Assembly (NCBI GenBank): GCA_903813345.2
Contig: CAIIXF020000010.1
Coordinates: 17,745,181 to 17,809,180, forward strand
Source of the DNA: Owenia fusiformis
Taxonomy: Eukaryota; Annelida; Polychaeta; Sabellida; Oweniidae
Length of the DNA stretch: 64,000 nucleotides
Direction of reading: 5' to 3'
Shown: positions 10,801 through 21,760 of the stretch, piece by piece
Layout of the letters: each line of letters begins with the position of its first letter
Position numbering within the stretch: position 1 is the first letter of the stretch
Made by a program: the position numbers and the translations under genes
Notes under the pieces: generated by a model
What the model was told of the DNA's origin: nothing
Databases searched by the model: none
Seen by the model: only the letters and a program-made list of their open reading frames with translations

Positions 10801-13800
10801 GAAATTGGGTAGAAGTACCTATTATTGAAATTGGGTAGAAGTACCTATTATTGAAAGTGGGTAGAAGTAACTGTTACTGGAAGTGGGTAGGACATAGCTA
10901 TTATTAAAAGTGGGTAGTAGTTACTATTATTGAAAGTGGGTAGAAGGAAAAATTACTGTTATGGTCTCCACCTTTTAAGTGGATGGTGTTTGGTGTCCAG
11001 TGTTCGGAAATTAGCATCTGTAACAAATAACAGGTGATGACATTTTGCATGTGAATGCCTTGTTTGATTGCATTGTGCAAAATCAAGTTCTTGCAGAGGA
11101 TAAACTGAGAGTTTGATTTACTGACTTACCATTACATCTGAATCCATTTCATGCCACTAAATAATTTAGTTTGTCTATTGAAACAATGTAAACAGTAATT
11201 AATATCTTGCTATCAAATTGTGCAATCAAAGCAAAGCTTAAATCAGAATCTTAACATGAAATGGACTGTACAATTATTGATCACAATAGTTACAAGAGTG
11301 ATTTTAATATCAATATGTCATATTTTATTGCCATGAATCAAAGCTTTCCTTGTATTGAATTAGACGATAAATTGCAGACTGGAAATTGATATTGTAATAT
11401 TTTCAGTTAAGAGCTTCCATTTTCCTTTTTATGTCTATGTATTCTTTATACAGGGCTTCTATAGGTTCCGTCTATTTCAATGTTAATGGTTTCAGGGGTA
11501 CCATTTCAGGAACTACATTTTATTATTTCTCAAGCAACACGAGTCCTTGACTGTGGGGACATTATTTTTTATGAACCCCATGGCAGAGTTTAAGCTTTGG
11601 ATGGAATTAATCACAGTGGTCAATAATTTTATAATTTATCCAAAAAGCAAAGATCCCAAAGTTATTATAATGCAAGGATAAATCATGGGATCTGTAATAA
11701 GCTATATACTGTAACATGTATGGAAAAATGCAAGTAAAGATTAATTTTATTATGATAGACTCCCTACCTTCCCGATCAATTTAATTGAACACAATTACTC
11801 AGATGCGAGTAGGTAGTTACCAGTTTTGCCACCAGGTGGCTAATTCAGGGGAAATAACATGGCAGGGTATTACAAAGTTCCCTTAAACTTGAATATTTAT
11901 CAGTTTTTGTGGTTTACTTTTCATATTTACCTTATGTATTTGATAGTTATACAAATTAAAATATGTCCAGTAAAATAAAATATTATCTGCCCAACACAAG
12001 AAAAGATATTTCACTTTTTGTGATTTTACGACATGGGGTCTATGGGGAATCTCCCCGACCTAGAAGTCTCATTTTTAAAGAAAACTAATTTTTCAAAGTT
12101 GATAAACTCGTTTCAAGACCTCATTTCTAGGTGTAATTTCACATGTCGTAAATCAAGAATAAAATTGAATATATATTAATTTTTCTCAAAGTCAATTCCT
12201 TTTTAAAATGATTCTATCCCAACAAAGCATTTTTGACTTGTCCCCTCCCTAAAATGTTATTAATTGTGGGAGCAATCATATATTGCATAATATCATAGGA
12301 ACTTTAATCTTTTTTTTAGATTCGCTTAAAGGAAATATTTGAGACACCTACAAAGATCTCTATGGTCCTGGAACTTGTCACAGGAGGTGAACTTTTTGAC
12401 AGGTAATACATGTAGATAAAACTGTTTTATGAAACTATTGTTTTAATAACAATTTCTTTCAAGCTGTAAAGGATTGGTATCGATATGGAGAACTTTTTGA
12501 ACACACGTTTCTCTTAAACCAGTCATAAACATTTTTTAAAATTGAACACATCGTCAATTTAATGGTCATCTTTTGAATGGTAACAATATAATTTGAAAAT
12601 ATATATATACTTTCATCTATATTGTTTTAGAAAACACATCAAACACTTGTTTTGTTTCCAGAGTGAAATGAAACATCTTTCCAAACCTCATTGGAACAAA
12701 ACGACATAAACACAACATGTTTAGGTCTCTCAATATTGTAATTGTACAAAGGAAAATTTGGTTGATTTTAAAAAAGTATCTTGTTAATGAAATAAAAGGT
12801 TTATCTTGATTTTTATCTATTTTGGGGGGATTTTGTTTTAATTTTTTGAATACTGTTCGGAAAGACATTTTATTTCATTTTCAAGAATTGATAGAAAGGA
12901 GCAAAAACAATTGCATTAAAAAAACAAAAAATGTTAACAAAAACAGTTATATAAATATTTCTAAATAATTTTCGCATTAAATTGTTGTCAATCAGTCAAC
13001 ATTACATAAAATACTGTGGTTTTTTTAGAGAATGTTTTCAATGATTGGTTTAAGAGAAAAACATTTTTGAATTCAGTTCTCCATATCGATAGCACTCCTT
13101 TTTATTTTGAATGTCCTATCATTTTGATAATTAATTAGATATGAGATCAGTCAAATTAGTCATATCTGACAAAACTATTTTATACAAAGCTACATAACTA
13201 TCTAAAACATCACTATACATAAACTACAAAACATTAAAATACAATGTAATGCAATATGATACAATACATTACAATGCAATATAATATATTACAATATAGT
13301 ATACTACAATACAATACAATGCAATACAATACAATAATGGCCAATCTATGAGGCTACAATTAAATGTGATCATGGCTTATAATTGTATTCAATCTATGGT
13401 GGTTACATGATTTATGTGTAGTACATTTAGTCTATGCTCATATCATTGGCAAACATTATCGATTTTAAAATATCAAAAATCTTGAAAAAGGGCCACATTT
13501 GTATGTTGCTCAAATAGTGTACAGGTTAAAATTTTCAGAAAGGACCAGGTATCGGAGGGCAGGTGATTTTGGACAGTCATTTTTTCTCCATTAGTATTTT
13601 CTGACCATTAATTAAGATATGACTGTCTTAAATCACTTGCCATACTATACCTGGTCCTTTGCTGAAATACATGAACATTATTAGAGTGTATGATTCACTG
13701 AGTTCCTGTCTGTTTTACAGGATTGTAACTCGAGGATCTTATAGTGAGCGTGATGCTTCAAAGTGTATCAAAGAAATGCTTGAGGCAGTAAAGGTAAGGG

Positions 13801-16800
13801 ACCATGTCATAAAATGTAATTTTTTTGTGAGCATACATTTACATTGATATATTCATTGATATATTATTGTTCATTATCACCAATAAGCTGTACCTAATTA
13901 AGCTGCACATACTTCAGGTTTATAAATTAAGTTTTGTAAAAATCAACAGCAACAGGGTAATATAGCAGCTTTGATTATATCTCAATAACTCAGATGCAAG
14001 TAGGTAGTTACCAGATTCACCGCCAGGTGGCTCATGCTGGTCAGATAGCATGGTGGGTATAGTAGAATGTTCCATTTAATTAGATGTTAATATGTTTTAG
14101 TGGTTTAATTTACATATCACCCTTATTTGTCTAATAGTTATGCAAATTGAAATATGTCCAGTAAAGGAAAATCCTTAACTAGAAGTCACATTTTAAAATG
14201 TAGATGTACTTTTACATGTCGATTTCAAATATGACATCATTTTTGCCTGAATTAAGATTTTTCTACTTGCATCTAGTGTATTCTAGCATTGGAATATTAA
14301 ATGTGAATTTTTCTTTAAAAAATGGATTTTATATAAACAAAGTTTCTTAAGAAAATCATTTCTTTACGAAAAACATGTACATGATACAGCTGTATATAAT
14401 GTATAGAAAATAAATGCCTGTTTTCTTATTACTATTTGTAGTATCTCCATGACAACGATGTAGTGCACAGAGATTTAAAGGTACAATTTTACAGAATTAT
14501 TATCCTACTACTAACATTTTGAGATATTGTCCATCCATGCATCCATCTGTCTATCTGGTTGTCTCAGACCAAGTGATAACTCAAATACCAGTTGACGAAT
14601 TTGGTTCAAATTTTATAGACTTATGCCTTATGAACATAGAATCTGTCCTTGAGAATAGATTTCTGATATGGCCACTCAATTTAAAGTTGCCACCATCATT
14701 CGTTAAACATCTAACATATCTGTCTGATAACTCAAATACCAGTCAACAGATTTGGTTCAAATTTTACAAGCTGATGTCTTGATATAACCATACACTACAA
14801 AATGCATATATTCTATTTCTGTTTATTTCCAGCCTGAAAATCTTCTCTACGAAAATAATGCAGATGATTCAAAGTTAAAAATTGGTAAGTCAAAATTCCA
14901 GGGGGTACTCTGTTTAACCTTGACAGGGATCCTCAGCACACATGGGGTACCTTTTTTGCCATTTGTTATGGCAATGGACCCACATTTAAGAATGTGGTAT
15001 GACAATGCCCCCCAAATTATGACTTTTGAGGCATGACAATGGTCCAATTTTTTTATGTTACCTCTCACTTGTGGTATGTCATTGGTCTAGTTGTTACACA
15101 TACCCTTAATTTGAGGTTGTTTTGGATCATTTTCCTCAAATTCGCTCAAAATACAATCAAATTTCAAAATTTTCCCAGACCCCCCTAAAAGCTCATTTTT
15201 GCTTCGCTCAACTCTTGTTCCCGCGGTGGCGTACCACTTAGAAATATAGCGCTACGCACATGGCTTGTATCAGATATCACAAATGAGACATATTCAATTC
15301 AAAAAAATTTTAATAGGGGAGACGAGGGCAAATTGGTCTTGGTCAGGGCATGGGCTTTCAATTAGATGATTTTGAAAGATAGACACCAAGCATTGCATTG
15401 TACAGTACATGATGTATGATGTGAATAAAGTATACTTGTACTAACTGTATTACCCCTCCTCTTTTCCAGGGTCCTATTGTATATAACAGAGATACTTTAA
15501 TAACTGATTAAAATCAAAGCATACGTTTCAGGCAGGATGGTTTAATAGTTGTTTTTCTATTTTAAAGAGGCGAAACACTGAGTTTATTGAATACATGTAC
15601 AATGATGTATCATTATCACTCTGAAAATTGTTTTTCTCAGGAGTAGATTTCCTGTCTATAAATGAACACTTTATTTTTATTAAGAAACTCTGGAAACACA
15701 AAGATAAACATTTTCAGTCCCTTTCAATACGATGGTTTATGTTGAGAAATAAAAAATTAAAATGAAACTGATGTTTTAAAATTCATATTGAATTTTCCCC
15801 AATACCTCTAATGAATACTTTTATCCCAAAATTGATCATTTTATGTATTTAAAATGACACCATCTCTAATATTGTCCTTTGGTTGTGTTTTCAGCTGACT
15901 TTGGTTTGTCTAAGGTTGTGAGTGCAGAGGTTCAAATGCAAACTGTGTGCGGAACACCGGGATACTGTGGTGAGAACACAATATTATATAGTAATGCATA
16001 TTGAGAGTGCAGTCAGACCCCAAAATAAAGCACACGAATAGAAACTTAATTTCATGATTCTTGAAAGAACGTATAATTTGGAACAAGTTAATTCCAGTGT
16101 AAGCCTAAAACTGGACAATGTCAATTGTAAATGGCAAAGGATTATTACTCCACAATGAGTTAATGATGTATTTAAACTTTCAACTTTGTTGTTGATATGA
16201 TCGAGCTAAAAATATAAATATTTCTTCAAAACCACCAGCTAGGATTGTTACGTTTTAACTAGTGCTTTTGATCAAATATTTTAAAAGTGCATATATAATG
16301 TATATAAAAATGTTGTTTGTGTTTTTGTAGCACCTGAAGTCCTTCTTGGGAGAAAATATACCAGTGCAGTTGATCTATGGAGTGTGGGAGTTATAACATA
16401 TATCTTGTAAGTAGCTGTGAATAGTTTAGTAAGTAACAGAAGATTAAAAAATTAAATATATATTTGCAACTCTTTAGTGCATATGTTTCATTAAACAGAA
16501 ATTCATCAGGATCTATTTGATATTAATTTGCATGTTTTGTAAAATGACAACATAATCAACAGTATGTGGCTAAATAATGGTGTGTACATGTACAAGTCTG
16601 CATGTAAACGTATGTCACTTTTCCATTGTTTTCCATTAATGGAGAGTGCAAACCAGCAGAGAGAATTTGCTTATGACCCACAGATTTGCAAAATCTTGAA
16701 TTTTGCACAAGTTAATCATCACACTACAAGAGTGAAATGATTTTTAAATTTTTCAAATAAAAAGATTTAACATTTGTGTTAATTTTGTGTTGACTAACAT

Positions 16801-18793
16801 GATATTACATAACATTTCAAGTGTGAAATAATTTTAATATTTTAAAGGATTTAACATTTGTTCTTTCAGACTTTGTGGCTATGAGCCATTCTACTGTGAG
16901 CAGGAGGCTGACATGTACAAAAAAATAATCAAATGTGACTACGAGTTCCATGAAAGTTGGTGGTCTGATGTCAGTGAAAATGCAAAGGTAAATATACTTG
17001 ACAAATAATGAAATTATTTGATTTCTTTGAGGAAAATAGAGGGCAGCACTGTTTCCTGTTCTGTTCTGTTCACATTAATTTTGAGATCCCTTCAAAGTAT
17101 GGTATTATTATAGTATACCTTTGATTTTAGTATATTAATACCATAATTTGAGGAGATCTCAAAATTAATGTAAAATCTTAAATTGATCCCCATTATTAAG
17201 ATTTTTTGCAGCTCTGTTTTTGGGCCACCTTGTATGTTATCAATGGATTACACATGTAAAGTCTATGTAAAATGAAATATATGATTCATATGCGATCTAT
17301 ACAAAGCAATAGTCTATGAGAAATGTGTATATGAAGTCAGAAGTCAGTTTTTTTATGTCACCACCAAAAATTTGTGACATACTGTTATGGTCTCTGTTTT
17401 TTATGTCACCAAGAAAAAGTGGTGACATATTGTTATGGTCTCCGTATTTTGTGCAGTTGGTGATTGGTGGTTGGCGTCTGTAACAAATTCTTAAAAACTT
17501 CCAATAACTTAACAAATATTGTTTAGACAGACTTCAGTTTTTTGGAAAATCATCTACAAGTTTGCAGAAGTTCGAATCTGACTTTAGATTTGGCCTTCTT
17601 CTCAAGGTCAAAGAAAGGTCAAAAAGGTATTTTCTTCAACTTGCTTCAAATTGACCAAATTTTAGATTTGACCTTCTCAATGTCAAAAAAGGTCAAAAAG
17701 GTATTTTATCAACGTGCTTCAAATTGACCAATTTTTTTAAAAATCATCTACAAGTTATCAGAAGTTCAAATCTGACTATAGATTTGACCATCAATGACAT
17801 TCTCAAGGTCAAAAAAAGATTTGACCTTCTCAAGGTCAAAAAGGTATTTTTTCAACTTGCTTCAAATTGACCAATTTTTTTCAAAATCATCTAATTCAAA
17901 TCTGACTTTAGATATGAGATTTCACCTTCAATGACCTTCTCAGATTCAAAAAAGGTATTTTTTCAACTTGCTTGAAATCTGACTTAAGATTGAACTCATA
18001 ATATTGTGAGCAACTAGGTGGTGACATTTTGTCATATTAATGCCTTGATTATCAATACAGTATTTCTTCTAATTTAAAACAAATAAATTCGAGATAAATC
18101 ATCTAAAATCTGTAAAGCATTATGTCCAAGTACATACAGTGTAGTAACACTAACTGTTGTAGGACTTGGTGCGGAAGCTACTTGTAACTGATCCAGAGAA
18201 GCGACTGACAGCTAGAGAGGCCCTACAGCACCAATGGGTGACAGGAGCAGGGGCACAAAACAATCATATGCTGGAATGCCAGAACAAACTGAAACAGTTT
18301 AATGCAAGAAGGAAACTACGGGTAAGTAGATCAATACACTAGATAGTACACTAAGGTTTTAAATTGAGTGGTTTAATGAAACAGAAAATCGAATTTGTTT
18401 TTCACTGTTTTTGTCAATTAAGGATACGGGCAAAGGGGCAATCTTTTTGTGAAGAACACTCTGAGATCAAAATATCATTAACATTCACTTTTTACTGCTA
18501 GTCAAGAAATTCATGATTCATGATGGAGAAAATGTTGCTTAATATAACCTAACATTTCAACTCCAATAAAATTCTTTAAAAGCGCTACATTAGAGATTAT
18601 TAAGATCTGCAGCATCAAAACTGAATAATAATCTGTAATAGTGTTGAAGAGTAGCGTTGCTAAGTGGGATTTCAGGAAATGTTGTTGTTTGCAGGCTGCC
18701 ACTGATGCTGTGATTGCAATGAACCGAGTCAGACTGGGAGATCTAGAGAGAAGTCAGAGTCACAGTGCAGGTACAGCCATGGAGGAGGTTTGA
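7900..18793 (+). CDS. CAMK4: Calcium/calmodulin-dependent protein kinase type IV-like
   Basis: Twelve exons join in phase: 7900-7994, 9840-9921, 10318-10380, 12320-12402, 13721-13793, 14442-14480, 14833-14884, 15895-15969, 16331-16406, 16870-16987, 18163-18321 and 18695-18793. They give 337 residues. The Ser/Thr kinase domain has a Gly-rich loop (GKGATSLV, 31-38), ATP-anchoring Lys54 in WAVKII, helix-C Glu68, HRDLKPEN (141-148), DFG (164-166), activation-loop Thr179 in QTVCGTPGYCAPE (the CaMKK target in CaMKIV) and LWSVGVITYILLCGYEPFY. After the domain, FNARRKLR (298-305) and the following basic amphipathic stretch match the autoinhibitory and calmodulin-binding segment of CaMKIV. The family is activated by Ca2+/calmodulin and CaMKK and phosphorylates CREB in the nucleus. 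The protein ends 32 residues after exon 11, so the long acidic tail of vertebrate CaMKIV (about 473 residues) is absent. CaMKI is the main alternative, but the activation loop and FNARRKL segment favour CaMKIV. The start ATG has A at -3. A CRE lies just upstream. Confidence 0.93.
7995..9839. other. CaMKIV intron 1 with palindromes
   Basis: This intron holds several foldback structures and no exon. A short palindrome at about 8111-8136 contains GGGCTTTCAACTATTGAAAGCCC. A hairpin at about 8229-8293 has arms TTAGACCTAGCC and GGCTAGGTCTAA. An 18-base-arm hairpin lies at about 8981-9047 (GTTAAACTCAATAATGGC and its near complement). A larger foldback at 9057-9446 is listed separately. Confidence 0.55.
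9057..9446. mobile_element. Foldback element in CaMKIV intron 1
   Basis: Arms of about 115 bases (9057-9172 and 9327-9446) pair with few mismatches. Matching words include CTGTTACACTGC, TCAAAGGCAAGC and TTGCACACGAAT. The loop is about 155 bases. No coding capacity was seen. The left arm overlaps a 72-residue open frame, which is therefore likely spurious. Confidence 0.7.
10653..10948. repeat. 26-bp minisatellite in CaMKIV intron 3
   Basis: About eleven head-to-tail copies of a 26-base unit (core GTGGGTAGAAGTACCTATTA) are present, with a few substitutions per copy (TACC to AACT, GAAAG to GAAAT). The array is immediately followed by a diverged copy of the ATGTCACCACC repeat family (about 10950-11070). 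Confidence 0.9.
10950..11070. repeat. Diverged short copy of the ATGTCACCACC repeat family
   Basis: The stretch contains the family words GTTATGGTCTCCA near its start, a central TCTGTAACAAAT, and GGTGATGACATTTTGCATG followed by AATGCCTTG near its end. These occur in the same order as in the 150-bp copy at 21611-21760. It is a non-coding deletion derivative. Confidence 0.55.
11795..12185. mobile_element. MITE-like repeat, copy 1 (AGATGCGAGTA ends), right end missing
   Basis: The left end reads ACTCAGATGCGAGTAGG and continues GTTACCAGTTTTGCC and CCAGGTGGC. It is clearly homologous over about 380 bases to the stretch at 22969-23396. The right end, which in that copy is the inverted word TACTCGCATCT, is absent here. 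It lies in CaMKIV intron 3. Confidence 0.65.
12467..13104. mobile_element. TIR element in CaMKIV intron 4
   Basis: Terminal inverted repeats of about 50-55 bases flank about 520 bases of AT-rich non-coding DNA. The left arm contains TATCGATATGGAGAACT and CTCTTAAACCAGTCAT, and the right arm carries their approximate complements. The ends begin AAAGGA on both sides after inversion. This is a non-autonomous DNA transposon of undetermined superfamily. Confidence 0.7.
13225..13342. repeat. Degenerate ACAAT pentamer satellite
   Basis: Low-complexity runs of ACAAT and TACAATGCAATA words lie in CaMKIV intron 4. The same pentamer makes up the microsatellite at 54907-54963. Confidence 0.75.
13533..13670. 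repeat. Foldback just upstream of CaMKIV exon 5
   Basis: Arms of about 50 bases (13533-13585 and 13619-13670) share inverted words such as GGACCAGGTAT, GTGATTT and GACAGTCAT. The right arm ends about 50 bases before the exon 5 acceptor at 13720. Confidence 0.7.
13989..14277. mobile_element. MITE-like repeat, copy 2 (both ends present)
   Basis: The left terminus AGATGCAAGTAG and right terminus CTACTTGCATCT are perfect inverted repeats. The interior matches the copies at 11.8 and 23.0 kb (GTAGTTACCAG, CCAGGTGGCT, ATATGTCCAGTAAA) with an internal deletion. It lies in CaMKIV intron 5. Confidence 0.7.
17071..17177. repeat. Foldback in CaMKIV intron 10
   Basis: Arms of about 45-50 bases pair around a short loop. 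ATTAATTTTGAGATC on the left is matched by GATCTCAAAATTAAT on the right, and both arms contain ATGGTATTA in inverted orientation. Confidence 0.7.
17345..18047. mobile_element. ATGTCACCACC repeat-family copy in CaMKIV intron 10
   Basis: It begins TTTTTATGTCACCACC with a second, partly duplicated start at 17399, and ends ACTAGGTGGTGACATTTTGTC...AATGCCTTG. The end words ATGTCACCACC and GGTGGTGACAT are inverted repeats. The interior is several degenerate copies of a ~135-base monomer that includes GACCTTCTCAAGGTCAAAAA and CTTCAAATTGACCAA. There is no coding capacity. The last intron base is only about 115 bases downstream. Confidence 0.75.
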
Positions 18794-19830
18794 ACCCACA
18801 ATGCAACACAGAGGAGGCATTTATTCCCACAATGCACAAAGAAGGATGATGGACATTCCATTATCGAAGTTTTCCATGCATAGTCTTAGTACAATGTAAC
18901 AGTGCATACTGTAAAACATTATGCTATTGTTAAGAAATAATCTCAACATTGATTCAATTTTTTATGGTCAAGATGAACAATTCTCAAATATGACTACTGA
19001 AGTAAAATTTTATATTTCTTTAAATACAGACATTCTTTAAATAATTTAAAGACTGAAGAGTTTCATGATGATGGAATTTGTTTATTTATTTATCATTTAG
19101 AAGATAATCTCATGTTATCCTTATATCAAAGCTTATTATATTTCTTTGAATAAGTCTTCCTTCAGGCATTTGAAGTTCTCTAAAGACATAAGAACTTATG
19201 CGACATGATGGTCTCACGATGGTGAGAAATTAAGTCCAATATTAACTAACAAAAAATGTGTTATAAGGGTTGATTAGGTATGTACAGATTATGTTCCAAA
19301 AAGAGTTAATGGATTAAGTCCCATTCCTTCCCCATTTCATTAAAGCATGGACTTTCAAGAGATGATATTACATAGAGTTAAAGGTCCCATATTTACATAT
19401 ATATCTCTAAGTAAAAGGAAAGGGGAATGAACGAATTGGAGAGAAATAAAATCAAGGTTACTGACTTTTCATTAACAACAAGAGACCGAGAGTGTAGTGA
19501 ACTCAATTATGAGCTATTTCAAAATGAGATTTGTGCTCTGTAATATGCACATCCAATGTGATATCCAGGACACAGTGCCAAATGGCCAATATGTCAGAAA
19601 ATGTAACATATTTATGTCATTTACTATATATTATTATTTAATGTATAGAATCAGTCCGTCCATAAGATAATAGTATTTATATTTACGATATACGAGTATA
19701 CATATCAAAATGTAATCCACTGAAATCTTATGTAATATAGATACATTTTTATTTACATTCCTATTATTTGATATGTGTAAATATTAGCAGTATATAGGAT
19801 GTATCAATAAATATTCACATGTACATTAAC
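18794..19830 (+). other. CaMKIV 3' UTR (putative)
   Basis: AT-rich non-coding sequence follows the stop codon. An AATAAA hexamer at 19806-19811 is the first strong polyadenylation signal that I recognise at a plausible distance. The UTR extent is inferred. Confidence 0.45.
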
Positions 19831-19904
19831 ATTATGATTTTGCTTTTACGTCACCAACATGAAACATTGCTATACTACCATATCATAATGGTCCTGATTT
19901 TTTT

Positions 19905-21480
19905 ATTGTAATGTCACCAACAAAACGTGGTGGCATATTGTTATGGTCTCCATTTTTGTGACGGCGGTTGGCGATCGGTGGTTGGTGGTCGGCGTTGGCG
20001 TCTGTAACAAATTCTTAAAACCTTTAATAACTTAACAAAAACTGTTTAGACTGACTTCAGTTTTTTCAAAATCATCTACAAGTTTTCAGAAGGTCGCGAG
20101 TAAATCTCAGGCACGACATGGAAATCTGAAATTATAGAGGGCGCATATTCATTTTACACACGGCGAAATGAAATGAGATTTCCCGGGAAATTTTGGACAA
20201 TACTAGTATATTAATAGTCTATTGTACATTGTACAACCACATTCGACCAGCACGATCACAAATCATATAGGGACCAATTAATATGATCTAAAACAATCAA
20301 CCACGTACTGACCGAGCTTAGTAAAGAAAAAATATCAAGGATCAAGGTAAATCACTTATGATCAGGAACAATCACCTAAACCAGGGACAATCAACTAAGA
20401 TTAGAACAATTGAGTACAATCACAGTATCAAAACAAAATATTAAGAATCACAACCAAACAATTGCTCAGAAGAGTCAAGAAAAATTTAAAGTAATAAAAA
20501 CAATCACTTAAGATTAAGAACAATCACCTGTAAAATTGTTTAGGATCGACCCAATCCCTAAGGATCAAGACAGATACCAAAGATCAAGATCATGAGGATA
20601 TTTCTAAGGATCAAAAACATTATCACTTATAAGTCATCAATAACAATCACCTAGGATCAAGATTAATCACTTAGAATTGAGAACACCAAGGGCTCAGAAG
20701 AAATTTTGGGATCGGGAAAAATCACTTAGTGTGCTGTTAATGGGTTCAATAATGTAACTTAAAAGTCCAATATAAGATGAGATATAATGCATTTTTATTT
20801 GAGACATAAATACTATAACTTGACAGACATCTAGCAGCCCCTCGGCTATTGGCTAAAACACATCACGTGGTACAAAAGTAGGTCGAATTTGTGTAGTCCC
20901 GCCATATTTAGACAGACTTCTGGTACAAGTGCACTTGGATTTGCGCCCTCTATAATTTCAGATTTCCATGTCGTGCCTGAGATTTACTCGCGACCGTTTT
21001 CAGAAGTTCAAATCTGACTTTATATTTAAGATTTGACCTTCAGCGACCTTTTCAAGGTCAAAAGTATCTTTTTTTGCAACTTGAGCAATTTTTCCAAATC
21101 GTCTACAACTTATCAGAAGTTAAAATTGACTTAAGATTTGAGATTTATTTACCCTGCGTGTAGAGTCTAGTTAAAGACGAAGCTCTCTTTGAAGAAGTGA
21201 AGTCAAACGAATGCAAAGGGTAAGATTTCTTTCAATTTGTTTCAAATTGACCAATTTTTTCAAAATCATCTAGAAGTTCTCAAAAGTTCAAATCTGGCTC
21301 TAGATTTTACCTTCAATGACATTCTCAAAGTCAAAAAGATATTTGATTTTCAATGACCTTCTCAAGGTCAAAAAGGTCATCGACAAGTTCTCAGAAGTTC
21401 AAATCTGACTTTAGATTGAACTAATAATATTATGAGTAACTAGGTAATACGTGGTGACATTTTGTCATGTTAATGCCTTG
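19905..21480. mobile_element. ATGTCACCACC repeat-family copy, split by a younger element
   Basis: It starts with ATGTCACCAACAAAACG and GTTATGGTCTCC and ends ACGTGGTGACATTTTGTCATG...AATGCCTTG. The copy is interrupted at 20092-20995. Joining the two flanks restores the monomer order seen in other copies (CTACAAG, TTTTCAGAAG, TTCAAATCTGAC). Confidence 0.75.
20092..20995. mobile_element. Young TIR element (904 bp) with perfect 54-bp ends and 10-bp TSD
   Basis: The termini 20092-20145 and 20942-20995 are exact reverse complements over 54 bases, beginning GGTCGCGAGTAAATCTCAGG. The 10-base word GTTTTCAGAA directly flanks both sides (20082-20091 and 20996-21005), as expected for a target-site duplication. 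Long terminal repeats plus a 9-11 base duplication resemble Mutator-like elements. The interior (about 20260-20720) is a degenerate array of words like GATCAAG and ACAATCACTTA and has no transposase. Identical ends argue for recent insertion or active correction. Confidence 0.85.
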
Positions 21481-21610
21481 TTTTGATTATTGCATTCAGA
21501 ATTATCAATAGATTGTGAAATGGAAGGAATACAGAGGATTATATCTGGAATCCTGCGTTGACTGTGTAGCAACTGTTTTCTCATAATGAATCAATCACCA
21601 TCATCTTTCA

Positions 21611-21760
21611 TTTTTATGTCACCACCATAAGCGGTGACATTATTCTGCTTTTATAGTCTCCAACTTTATTATTGTGGACTGCGGTCGGCGTCGTAAATTC
21701 TTACAACTTCCAATTACAATTACTAAACAGGTGGTGACATTTTGTCGTGTTAATGCCTTG
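21611..21760. mobile_element. Minimal 150-bp copy of the ATGTCACCACC repeat family
   Basis: Both ends are intact: TTTTTATGTCACCACC on the left and GGTGGTGACATTTTGTCGTG...AATGCCTTG on the right. There is almost no interior and the monomer array is absent, which defines the terminal modules of the family. Confidence 0.75.

Noticed and set aside
10653-10948. CRISPR-like regular repeats
   Set aside because: The units are contiguous with no unique spacers and lie in an animal intron. It is a minisatellite.
17560-17580. TTCGAATC word suggestive of a tRNA T-loop
   Set aside because: It is part of the ATGTCACCACC family monomer (GAAGTTCAAATCTGAC), with no cloverleaf arms around it.
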